Below the pieces are notes generated by a model. That model had not been told where the DNA came from. It did no database searches and saw nothing but the letters and a program-made list of their open reading frames with translations. This document shows, piece by piece, positions 1-5,249 of a stretch of DNA of 6,394 nt (the first letter of the stretch is position 1; each line of letters starts with the position of its first letter). The stretch is taken from assembly GCA_028865845.1 (NCBI GenBank), contig JAGWJK010000261.1, forward strand, positions 1 through 6,394. Direction: 5' to 3'. Origin of the DNA: Rhizobiaceae bacterium (GTDB taxonomy: Bacteria > Pseudomonadota > Alphaproteobacteria > Rhizobiales > Rhizobiaceae). The position numbers and the translations under genes are program-made.

Positions 1-363
1 GCCGGTATCCTTGAGGCGGTCGAAGCGGGCGATGGTGTCGCGGAAGTTGGCGTTGCCGGCATCGATCATGATATCGCCCTTGTCGAGATGCGGCTGCAGC
101 GCCGCCATCTGCTGGTCGACAGGCTCGCCGGCCTTGATCATGATGATGATCGGCCGCGGCGGGCGAATTGCATCGACGAACTCCTCGATCGTCTTGCAGG
201 GAATGATCTTGTCCTTCAGCGCGCCGGCATTCGCGTAAAACTCATCCGTTACCTGAGGCGTACGGTTGAATACTGCGATCTTGTTGCCTTTTTCAGCAAT
301 GTTGAGCGCCAGATTCGATCCCATGACAGCGAGACCGATCAGTCCGATTTCTGCCTTTTCCAC
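1..363 (-). CDS. gnd: 6-phosphogluconate dehydrogenase, N-terminal part (cut by window edge)
   Basis: This gene encodes the NADP-dependent enzyme that oxidatively decarboxylates 6-phosphogluconate to ribulose 5-phosphate in the cytoplasmic pentose phosphate pathway. The 121 visible residues are the start of the Rossmann domain. They show the dinucleotide-binding stretch GLIGLAVMGSNLALN (residues 7-21), the FNRT strand end (32-35) that in this family contacts the cofactor phosphate, IKAGEPVDQQM (76-86) and IDAGNANFRDT (100-110), which corresponds to the usual IDGGN motif. The substrate-binding and C-terminal helical domains, about 350 residues in the usual long form, lie beyond position 1. The start is GTG at 363-361: GGAGG lies 7 bases upstream, the reading frame begins right where family homology begins, and the next ATG is residue 14, inside the nucleotide-binding motif. 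The gene is divergent from the SRPBCC gene and has a strongly structured upstream region. Confidence 0.96.
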   Translation of the reverse strand, partial: MEKAEIGLIGLAVMGSNLALNIAEKGNKIAVFNRTPQVTDEFYANAGALKDKIIPCKTIEEFVDAIRPPRPIIIMIKAGEPVDQQMAALQPHLDKGDIMIDAGNANFRDTIARFDRLKDTG

Positions 364-370
364 GACAATC

Positions 371-375
371 CTCCA
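371..375 (-). promoter_or_regulatory. Shine-Dalgarno site of gnd
   Basis: On the minus strand GGAGG is followed by 7 bases (ATTGTC plus the adjacent base boundary, positions 370-364) and then the GTG codon at 363. This fixes the non-ATG start of gnd. The foot of the stem-loop at 385-427 lies only 9 bases upstream, so folding of the leader could affect ribosome access. Confidence 0.75.
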
Positions 376-384
376 TTGAGCGGT

Positions 385-427
385 TTATTGCGCGACACGT
401 CCCCCGGACGTGTGGAAAACGCAATAA
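385..427. other. two-tier stem-loop in the gnd leader region
   Basis: The outer arms TTATTGCG (385-392) and CGCAATAA (420-427) are perfect 8-base complements. The inner arms ACACGTCC (395-402) and GGACGTGT (406-413) are another perfect 8 base pairs closing a 3-base loop. The two stems are separated by an asymmetric internal loop of CG on one side and GGAAAA on the other. If gnd is transcribed from upstream of 427, this structure would lie in its 5' leader, ending 9 bases before the Shine-Dalgarno site. It could equally act as a DNA-level operator. The pairing is seen directly; the role is inferred. Confidence 0.7.
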
Positions 428-441
428 GACTTTGAAATGAC

Positions 442-491
442 CAGCGCTCCGAAACTCGCCACCGAGCTTCGGAGCAAAAGTTGGAGCGCTG
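442..491. other. strong hairpin with a competing alternative pairing
   Basis: Hairpin A pairs GCTCCGAA (446-453) with TTCGGAGC (468-475). It continues past one A-C mismatch into CTCG (455-458) and CGAG (463-466), closing the tetraloop CCAC: 12 base pairs in 30 bases. Pairing B joins CAGCGCTCC (442-450) with GGAGCGCTG (483-491) and can extend by two more pairs, one a G-U, in a plus-strand transcript. A and B share bases 446-450, so their full forms are mutually exclusive, as in an attenuator or RNA switch. No T-tract follows on either strand. The function is unknown. Confidence 0.65.
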
Positions 492-540
492 TTGTTGCAC
501 TCCAAGAACGAAACGGCAAGCCTTTGAAGGTGTCGAATCG

Positions 541-575
541 TCCTGATTGCAGGACCGTGCAAGAATGCTGCAGGA
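541..575 (+). repeat. direct repeat TGCAGGA, two copies 21 bases apart
   Basis: TGCAGGA occurs at 548-554 and 569-575, a start-to-start spacing of 21 bases, close to two helical turns. The first copy is also the right arm of a small hairpin, TCCTG (541-545) with CAGGA (550-554) around an ATTG loop. The same-face spacing would suit a dimeric regulator, but two 7-base copies can occur by chance. Confidence 0.3.
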
Positions 576-588
576 TATTTCACGAAGC

Positions 589-611
589 CGCCTTTCCCGC
601 ACGGAAAGGCG
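589..611. other. perfect 9-base-pair hairpin upstream of the SRPBCC gene
   Basis: CGCCTTTCC (589-597) and GGAAAGGCG (603-611) are exact complements around the loop CGCAC. The plus-strand sequence after it runs directly into a second hairpin instead of a T-run, so it does not look like an intrinsic terminator. It may be part of the 5' leader of the SRPBCC gene or half of a palindromic repeat element. Confidence 0.6.
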
Positions 612-615
612 CTGA

Positions 616-636
616 CACATGCCCGGCGAGCATGTG
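616..636. other. 7-base-pair hairpin just before the SRPBCC ribosome binding site
   Basis: CACATGC (616-622) and GCATGTG (630-636) pair around a 7-base loop. The stem starts 4 bases after the preceding hairpin, and AAAAG follows it on the plus strand. It ends 13 bases before the duplicated Shine-Dalgarno sequence, so in a plus-strand transcript both hairpins would lie immediately ahead of the translation start. On the minus strand it is preceded by CTTTT and followed by the other hairpin. Confidence 0.6.
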
Positions 637-649
637 AAAAGATTGATCC

Positions 650-657
650 GGAGGAGG
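650..657 (+). promoter_or_regulatory. overlapping double Shine-Dalgarno site of the SRPBCC gene
   Basis: GGAGGAGG contains two overlapping GGAGG cores. The first (650-654) is 5 bases before ATG 660 and the second (653-657) is 8 bases before ATG 666. Both ATGs are in frame, so the protein could begin at either residue 1 or residue 3. Confidence 0.75.
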
Positions 658-659
658 AA

Positions 660-1064
660 ATGTCAATGCCGACCATGGCCGCGAAGATCGTACATACCTC
701 CATCGACCGAGACTGGAAGCAGGTCTATGACTTTGCGAGCCAGCCGGAAAATATGCAGCAATGGGCTTCGGGGCTCGCGTCCGGCTTGAAACCGGACGGC
801 GAGGACTGGATCGCCGAAGGCATTCTCGGCACGGTCCGCGTCCGTTTCGCACCACGCAATGATTTTGGCGTGATCGACCATACCGTGACGATCGCACCTG
901 ACGTGCGCGTCCATAACGCTCTGCGCGTCGTCCCGAACGGCAATGGCTGCGAGGTCATGTTTACGCTGCTGCGTCTTCCAAACATGACGCACGACCAATT
1001 CGCAGCCGACGCCGCCCATGTGCTGAAAGATCTGCAGGCGCTCAAGGCGTTGATGGAAAACTAG
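660..1064 (+). CDS. SRPBCC-fold (START/polyketide cyclase-like) protein, ligand unknown
   Basis: This is a soluble 134-residue protein with the layout of small SRPBCC-family members. An N-terminal beta strand (KIVHTSIDRDWKQVYDFAS, residues 9-27) leads into a helix with the family-typical Pro-Glu-x-Met-x-x-Trp segment (29-35). A run of antiparallel strands follows (47-104), then a long C-terminal helix (110-134) that would pack over the hydrophobic ligand cavity. No signal peptide or membrane segment is present, so it should be cytoplasmic. The family binds or transforms hydrophobic small molecules, but nothing here identifies the ligand or any catalytic residue. The start is chosen from the strong GGAGGAGG upstream; ATG 666 is an equally good in-frame alternative and ATG 675 a weaker one. 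The gene stands alone on its strand, divergent from gnd and convergent with the lipid-transport operon, whose last stop codon is 6 bases away. Confidence 0.88.
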   Translation: MSMPTMAAKIVHTSIDRDWKQVYDFASQPENMQQWASGLASGLKPDGEDWIAEGILGTVRVRFAPRNDFGVIDHTVTIAPDVRVHNALRVVPNGNGCEVMFTLLRLPNMTHDQFAADAAHVLKDLQALKALMEN

Positions 1065-1070
1065 CTCGCA

Positions 1071-1682
1071 TCAGAGCGCGTGTAGCGTCCAGTCGACGAT
1101 ATCGGCGGCTACGCCGGCAAAGGCCAAATCCAATCCCTTGACGAAATCCGCATTGCTGTTGCCGCTGACCGGCACGACCTTGCGAAACACGTTCTGCGCC
1201 TTGATGGTGCCGGTGCGATCGTTGAGGATCTTCACGGAGATTTCGACCGTTGCCGTATGCGCTCCTGCCGCGTCGACCTCGAAGGTCCGGATGTCGGTGA
1301 CGATCTGATAGTCGATCGCAAGGCCCTGCCCCGGGACGCCGACGCCACCGAGCTTGCCGCTGTTTTCGAAGGCTTCGACGAGCTTCGATTGCACCATGCG
1401 CGGCAGCTTGTCGCTCCACTGCGACCTGCCGAGATACTGGATTTCCGAAGGCGAGACGCGGACCACGATCTGGTTGCTGTCAAGCGCCTGCAACGCCGTC
1501 GGCGTCGGGATCAGGATCTGCCGGCTCTTGGCCGACGGCCCGCTCGCCTTCACCGAGGCGGAGAGGTCGTATGTATCGTTCCTGGCTGTGCCGCAACCGC
1601 TGAGAAGCGCCGCAAGCAATGGTAGAACGATGGCTGTCTTTCGATAGACTCGAAAACGCCGACCCGAAACGCAACCCACCAT
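1071..1682 (-). CDS. ABC-type transport auxiliary lipoprotein, PqiC-like
   Basis: This 203-residue lipoprotein belongs by pattern to the ABC transport auxiliary component family that includes PqiC. From the chosen ATG at 1682 there is a basic n-region (RRFRVYRKT, residues 8-16), a hydrophobic stretch (17-27) and the lipobox LSGC with Cys30 as the lipidation site. The mature part contains the family-like segment with SPSEIQYLGRSQWSDKL (77-93), a helix typical of a domain flanked by strands. The residue after Cys30 is Gly, not Asp, which is compatible with outer-membrane sorting. It is the last gene of the mlaE-mlaF-mlaD operon and probably supplies the outer-membrane end of that system. An in-frame ATG at 1721 overlaps the mlaD stop codon as TGATG and would allow translational coupling, but gives an unusually long signal peptide. 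The AGGGG about 10 bases upstream of 1682 is only a modest ribosome binding site, so the start is uncertain. Confidence 0.9.
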   Translation of the reverse strand: MVGCVSGRRFRVYRKTAIVLPLLAALLSGCGTARNDTYDLSASVKASGPSAKSRQILIPTPTALQALDSNQIVVRVSPSEIQYLGRSQWSDKLPRMVQSKLVEAFENSGKLGGVGVPGQGLAIDYQIVTDIRTFEVDAAGAHTATVEISVKILNDRTGTIKAQNVFRKVVPVSGNSNADFVKGLDLAFAGVAADIVDWTLHAL

Positions 1683-1720
1683 ATTCCGTGTATCCCCTAC
1701 AGCCAGGTAACCGTGATGCA

Positions 1721-3091
1721 TCAGTGCCGAGCCCGGCCGTCATACTGCTTGACCGTATCGCCCCCGAAAATCAGGCGCTGCGGATTGCGGTCGAAGTTAG
1801 TGATCGTGTTGTTAAGATTGTCAACCGTGCCGCGCATGTCGTTAACCAGAGACTGCACATCACGCAGCCCTCCGTTGGAGAATTTCTGGATATTGTCGGC
1901 AATCGGTCCGATGCGGGCATTGAGATTGTCCGCAACGTTCTTGAAGGATGTGAGCGTATCCTTGGCCTCGGCAAACAGCGACTGCGTCTGATCGGAGCCT
2001 AGCAGCTGGTCGACCTTGGCGAGGATGCCGTCGACGCGGCTCGAAGCGGCATTCAGCTTCTTCGATATATCGGCAGCGTTGGCGATCGTGTCGTTGATAT
2101 CCTGCTGCCGCGCCGCGACCGTATTGGCGACGTCGCGGATCGAAGCGACTGCGGTACGCGCATCCTTCGTCACCTGGGCGATGTCGTCGACCGAACCCTT
2201 GACCTTGTTGGGATCGATCTGGGAGACGATCGCGTCGACCTTGTCGAGCGTCTGCTGCGCCTTAATGCCAAAGGCATTGTAGGTATCGGCGGTCTGCTTG
2301 AAGCTCGCGACGGTCGCCTTCAGGTCGGTGGTCGCATCCGCCACATTGGCGGTGATCTTGTCGGCATTGTTGACGACATCGTTGATCTTGTTGGCGTCGA
2401 CCGCGCGCACCAGCTTCTCGATGGCGTCCAGCGTCGAATTGACCTTGGTTGAAACGGTGGTGAAGGTATCCGAGAGCTTGCCGACGCTTGCCAGGAACTT
2501 GTCGATATTGTCGGAATTGTCGGCCAGCGCCTTGGAGAATTTGTCGGCGTTGCGGACGGTATCGGTCAGCGGCCCGCGCGAATCCTGAACGAAGCCCTGG
2601 ATGTCGCCGATCGCATCATTGGCGCGATTGAGAATCTTGTCCGCGGTCGCAAGCAGATTGGTGACGCTCGACTGGTCCGCAAGCAGCACGGCGCGCTTGC
2701 CGGTCTCGATCGAGCGCTTCAGAATATTCTCGTCGCCATTACGGCCGCCGGAAAGTTCGATATAGGCAGCGCCCGTCAGGCCCTGGATTTCAAGGATGGC
2801 CTTGGTGGATGTGTAAACCGGTGCATCGGCGCGCACTTCGGTAAAGGCGAGCGAATAGTTCGGGTCGTCGGCGTCGATCGAAAGCCCCTGCACGGAGCCG
2901 ACCTGGATGCCGTTGAAGCGCACGGGCGAACCCACACTCAGGCCGTTTGCCGATCCCGGAATGCGCACGACCAGTTCGGCCATCGGACCGCCGCGGCCAT
3001 ATTCCGCCATCCAGTAGACGAATCCGAAAGCGGCAGCGATGACCAGCAGCGTGAAGAACCCGACGATCGTATAGTTGGCTTTGGTTTCCAT
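1721..3091 (-). CDS. mlaD: MlaD-type MCE-domain lipid transport protein with long helical tail
   Basis: This is the periplasmic lipid-binding subunit of an MCE/Mla ABC transporter. Residues 9-28 are a single N-terminal membrane anchor. Residues about 38-117 are one MCE domain, recognisable by GLSVGSPVRFNGIQVGSVQG (50-69) and IQGLTGAAYIELSGG (102-116). MCE domains form hexameric rings with a central lipid channel. The remaining residues, about 120-440, are rich in Ala, Asp, Asn, Val and Lys with almost no Pro, and should be helical or coiled coil; the protein ends IFGGDTVKQYDGRARH. At 456 residues it is much longer than E. coli MlaD (183) but has only one MCE domain, unlike PqiB or LetB. The ATG at 3091 has GGAG just upstream (3095-3098) and lies 9 bases after the mlaF stop. 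The symbol is by family; substrate and transport direction are not shown. Confidence 0.95.
   Translation of the reverse strand: METKANYTIVGFFTLLVIAAAFGFVYWMAEYGRGGPMAELVVRIPGSANGLSVGSPVRFNGIQVGSVQGLSIDADDPNYSLAFTEVRADAPVYTSTKAILEIQGLTGAAYIELSGGRNGDENILKRSIETGKRAVLLADQSSVTNLLATADKILNRANDAIGDIQGFVQDSRGPLTDTVRNADKFSKALADNSDNIDKFLASVGKLSDTFTTVSTKVNSTLDAIEKLVRAVDANKINDVVNNADKITANVADATTDLKATVASFKQTADTYNAFGIKAQQTLDKVDAIVSQIDPNKVKGSVDDIAQVTKDARTAVASIRDVANTVAARQQDINDTIANAADISKKLNAASSRVDGILAKVDQLLGSDQTQSLFAEAKDTLTSFKNVADNLNARIGPIADNIQKFSNGGLRDVQSLVNDMRGTVDNLNNTITNFDRNPQRLIFGGDTVKQYDGRARH
2129..2431 (-). repeat. diverged internal duplication in the MlaD helical tail
   Basis: Residues 221-260 and 282-321 of MlaD align with a 61-residue offset. 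LDAIEKLVRAVDANKINDVV resembles LDKVDAIVSQIDPNKVKGSV, sharing the pattern L-D, a short hydrophobic helix, then D-x-N-K followed by a second helix with regularly spaced Val, Ile and Ala. A weaker third match begins near residue 353 (VDGILAKVDQLL). This suggests that the tail grew by duplication of a helical hairpin unit. The similarity was seen by eye and could partly reflect heptad composition. Confidence 0.45.
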
Positions 3092-3100
3092 AGTCTCCAG

Positions 3101-3973
3101 TCACTTCTCGCGGCTGTGGGCGCCAGCGCCGTTGTCGTCGTTCCGATGATCTCCCGCCTTTGCCTGCGGCACGATCGACCGTGCGCGCTTTCCCCGGAAA
3201 TAGGACTGCACCCAAGGGTCGTCGCAGGCGAGCATGTCTTCAACCGTTCCTTCAACCAATACCCGCTTATGTCCGAGGACAGCAATACGGTCGCAGACGG
3301 AAAAGAGGCTGTCGAGATCGTGAGTCACCATATAAACAGTCAGGCCGAGCGTGTCGCGCAGCTTGGCGATCAGCTCGTCGAATTCGGCCGCGCCAATCGG
3401 ATCGAGGCCCGATGTCGGCTCGTCGAGGAAGACCAGATCGGGATCGAGCGCCAGCGCTCTGGCAAGAGCCGCACGCTTGATCATGCCGCCGGAAAGCTCG
3501 GACGGATATTTGTCGGCAGCGTCGGCGGCAAGTCCGACCATGCGGATCTTCAGATGCGCAAGCTCGTCCATCAGCTCCTTGGGGAGGTCGAGATATTCCC
3601 GCATCGGCACCTGGATGTTTTCCTTGACCGTCAGCGAGGAAAACAGCGCGCCCAGCTGGAAGAGCACGCCGAGACGCATATCGAGCTGGTTGCGCTCCGG
3701 TTCGGAAAGCTTGTCGTAGTTCGCACCGAGAATTTCGATCTCGCCGGAGCGGCGCGGCAGCAGCCGCAACACAGTGCGCAGCAGCACCGATTTGCCCGCG
3801 CCGGACGCGCCGACGAAGCCCAGGATCTCGCCGCGATAGATATTGAGGTTCAGCTTGTCGAGCACGACCTTCGAACCGAAGGCAACCGTGACGTCGCGCG
3901 CCGCAAGGACAATGTCCCTGTTGTCGCCATGCGCGTCCGTCGCCGTCTGGTTCTCTTCTTGTGGCTCGCTCAC
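3101..3973 (-). CDS. mlaF: MlaF-type ABC transporter ATP-binding protein
   Basis: This cytoplasmic ATPase subunit should drive the lipid transporter encoded by its neighbours. Its 290 residues carry a complete nucleotide-binding domain: Walker A GASGAGKS (55-62), Q-loop Gln106 in FQLGALFSSLTVKENI, ABC signature LSGGM (160-164) followed by KRAALARALA, Walker B LVFLDEP (180-186) with the catalytic Glu185, D-loop SGLD (188-191) and H-loop His218 in MVTHDLDSL. The signature followed by Met and the QLGALFSSLTV segment are characteristic of the MlaF/Mkl family. Nothing essential is missing. An acidic N-terminal leader (1-20) and a charged, Gly/Asp/Asn-rich C-terminal tail (about 264-290) look disordered. 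The start is GTG at 3973, with AGGGA 7 bases upstream. It begins 12 bases after the permease stop and ends 9 bases before mlaD, so co-transcription and probably coupled translation are expected. Confidence 0.96.
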   Translation of the reverse strand: MSEPQEENQTATDAHGDNRDIVLAARDVTVAFGSKVVLDKLNLNIYRGEILGFVGASGAGKSVLLRTVLRLLPRRSGEIEILGANYDKLSEPERNQLDMRLGVLFQLGALFSSLTVKENIQVPMREYLDLPKELMDELAHLKIRMVGLAADAADKYPSELSGGMIKRAALARALALDPDLVFLDEPTSGLDPIGAAEFDELIAKLRDTLGLTVYMVTHDLDSLFSVCDRIAVLGHKRVLVEGTVEDMLACDDPWVQSYFRGKRARSIVPQAKAGDHRNDDNGAGAHSREK

Positions 3974-3980
3974 CTTGCCA

Positions 3981-3985
3981 TCCCT
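3981..3985 (-). promoter_or_regulatory. Shine-Dalgarno site deciding the GTG start of mlaF
   Basis: AGGGA on the minus strand is followed by a 7-base spacer (TGGCAAG) and GTG at 3973-3971. A nearer-looking ATG at 3981-3979 is out of frame and reaches a stop after three codons, so GTG is the workable start. Confidence 0.65.
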
Positions 3986-5146
3986 CTAGAAATCGATCGC
4001 CGCGTAGAACATGGCAAACAGCCCGTCCATCAGGATCACAACGAAAATCGACTTAACGACCGACGACGTGACGTGCTGACCAAGCGATTCAGCACTGCCG
4101 CCGACCTTCAGTCCCTCGACCGCCGCGACGATGCCGATGACAAGCGCCATGAACGGCGCCTTGATCATGCCGGAGATAACCGTGGAGAGGCTGATCGCCT
4201 CATGCAGGCGCGAAACGAACGTGGCGAAGGTGATGCCGGAATAGAGGTAGGTGACCGTCGCCGCGCCAAGAAGCGACGCGAAATTCGCAAGGATCGTCAG
4301 CAACGGCAGCGCAACCGTCAGCGCCACCAGCCGCGGAAAGATCAGCACGCCGATCGGATTGAGACCCATGACTTTCAGCGCGTCCACCTCTTCGCGCATC
4401 TTCATCGAGCCGATTTCGGCGGTGATCGCACTGCCCGAACGACCCGCGATCATGATCGCGGTCAAAAGCACGCCGATTTCGCGCAATTGCAGGATGCCGA
4501 CAAGATCGACCACGAAGACTTCAGCGCCGAAATACCGCAGCTGAAACGCGCCCTGCTGTGCGATGATCGCGCCGATGAGATAGGACATCAGCAGAATGAT
4601 CGGCACGGCGCGAACGGCCATGTGATCGATCTGGTTGACGATCGAAGCCGGCGACACACCGCTGCCGCGCCCGAACTTCAGCTGAGCGCCCCGCACGGCG
4701 GATCCGAGAATGTACATGGCGGCAACCAGATTGCCCCAAATGTCCACCATGCTCTTGCCGATCGGCGCTAGAATTCGCTCGGTCAACGGCGCTTTCTTTT
4801 TGGCCTCGCCGGCTTCCTCGTTTTCATCCGCCGTAAAGGCCGTGAGCAACTCATCGATATGCGGCGTGGAGCCCTCGACGACGACAGTCGCGCCGTGTTC
4901 CTCCTGGCTCGTCTTCAGCCGGCGAATGAGAAGCGCACCCGCGGTATCGACGTCGGAAAGGTCGGAAAGATCGATGACCACCTGGCCGCCGCTGCTGCGT
5001 GTCGTCAGCTGATCGATGCGGCGAAGGACGCCGTGAATATTGGCGCTACGCCAATTGCCTTCGAGCCGGTACCGATGCCCGCTGCCATCGGGCTCGTCGT
5101 CGATCCTCGGTGCATCGGATGTCTGTTCGGCGGCTTTCAAGCTCAA
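3986..5146 (-). CDS. mlaE: MlaE-type lipid ABC transporter permease with fused N-terminal STAS (MlaB-like) domain
   Basis: This inner-membrane permease of an MCE/Mla lipid transporter has 386 residues, against about 260 for E. coli MlaE. The extra N-terminus is a STAS domain (about 24-105) with VIDLSDLSDVDTAGALLIRR (57-76); Thr68 sits where MlaB carries its conserved DTAG threonine. A charged linker (106-120) and an amphipathic or interfacial segment (121-150) lead into the MlaE domain (about 165-383) of several membrane helices. Diagnostic MlaE signatures are AGRSGSAITAEIGSMKMREE (234-253), which includes the coupling region that contacts the ATPase, and GLKVGGSAESLGQHVTSSVV (345-364). The start is TTG at 5146: the upstream in-frame stop is TAG at 5200-5198, no ATG or GTG lies between, and starting further down would cut into the STAS fold. 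A weak GGAAAG precedes it. TTG at 5140 is an alternative. It is the first gene of the four-gene operon. Confidence 0.94.
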   Translation of the reverse strand: MSLKAAEQTSDAPRIDDEPDGSGHRYRLEGNWRSANIHGVLRRIDQLTTRSSGGQVVIDLSDLSDVDTAGALLIRRLKTSQEEHGATVVVEGSTPHIDELLTAFTADENEEAGEAKKKAPLTERILAPIGKSMVDIWGNLVAAMYILGSAVRGAQLKFGRGSGVSPASIVNQIDHMAVRAVPIILLMSYLIGAIIAQQGAFQLRYFGAEVFVVDLVGILQLREIGVLLTAIMIAGRSGSAITAEIGSMKMREEVDALKVMGLNPIGVLIFPRLVALTVALPLLTILANFASLLGAATVTYLYSGITFATFVSRLHEAISLSTVISGMIKAPFMALVIGIVAAVEGLKVGGSAESLGQHVTSSVVKSIFVVILMDGLFAMFYAAIDF

Positions 5147-5215
5147 ATGTCTTTCCGATGTTGCGGCCCATTTGCCGATTCGAGAATCGACGCGAAACTA
5201 AAGGTTAAAATTCCG

Positions 5216-5243
5216 GGTGCATAGGCACATTCTGCAATGCACC
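5216..5243. other. inverted repeat at the predicted transcript start of the mlaE operon
   Basis: GGTGCAT (5216-5222) and ATGCACC (5237-5243) are perfect complements around a 14-base spacer. If the promoter at 5250-5278 is real, this repeat covers positions about +1 to +28. It could be an operator whose occupancy blocks initiation, or a 5'-terminal RNA hairpin that stabilises the message. A short A/T stretch follows on the minus strand (AATTTTAA), so a weak terminator for the MFS gene is a further option. Confidence 0.4.
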
Positions 5244-5249
5244 AACGGC

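Larger units (their letters stand above)
364..659. other. divergent intergenic region between gnd and the SRPBCC gene, rich in stem-loops
   Basis: No convincing gene was found in these 296 bases. The only sizeable reading frame inside it, 437-637 on the plus strand, has no ribosome binding site and no recognisable protein content. The region should hold the promoters of both flanking genes, but I could not find a convincing -35/-10 pair on either strand. It contains perfect or near-perfect inverted repeats at 385-427, 446-475 (with an alternative pairing 442-491), 589-611 and 616-636, a small one at 541-554, and a 7-base direct repeat. None is followed by a clear T-run, so none reads as a standard intrinsic terminator. 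A small RNA, structured leaders, or an intergenic palindromic repeat element are all possible. Confidence 0.6.

Noticed and set aside
34..64. Ala in place of the second Gly of the usual IDGGN motif of Gnd (IDAGNANFRDT)
   Set aside because: The rest of the domain is intact, and I believe this variant is normal in rhizobial Gnd proteins, so it is not evidence of a defective enzyme.
437..637. A 66-codon plus-strand open frame in the gnd/SRPBCC gap
   Set aside because: It has no ribosome binding site, no recognisable protein features, and its sequence is made largely of the inverted repeats.
1038..1079. GCGCTC / GAGCGC inverted repeat across the convergent gene ends, considered as a bidirectional terminator
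   Set aside because: The stem is only 6 base pairs with a 30-base loop and no T-run on either strand.
3970..3981. A three-codon ATG-to-TGA mini-frame whose stop overlaps the GTG start of mlaF
   Set aside because: Its ATG abuts the AGGGA site with no proper spacing, so initiation there is unlikely. The overlap looks accidental.
3116..4771. A 551-codon open frame on the plus strand, antisense to mlaF and mlaE
   Set aside because: Its translation is Arg/His/Asp-rich with no family resemblance, and it lies opposite two complete, strongly conserved genes. Long antisense frames are expected opposite GC-rich coding DNA.
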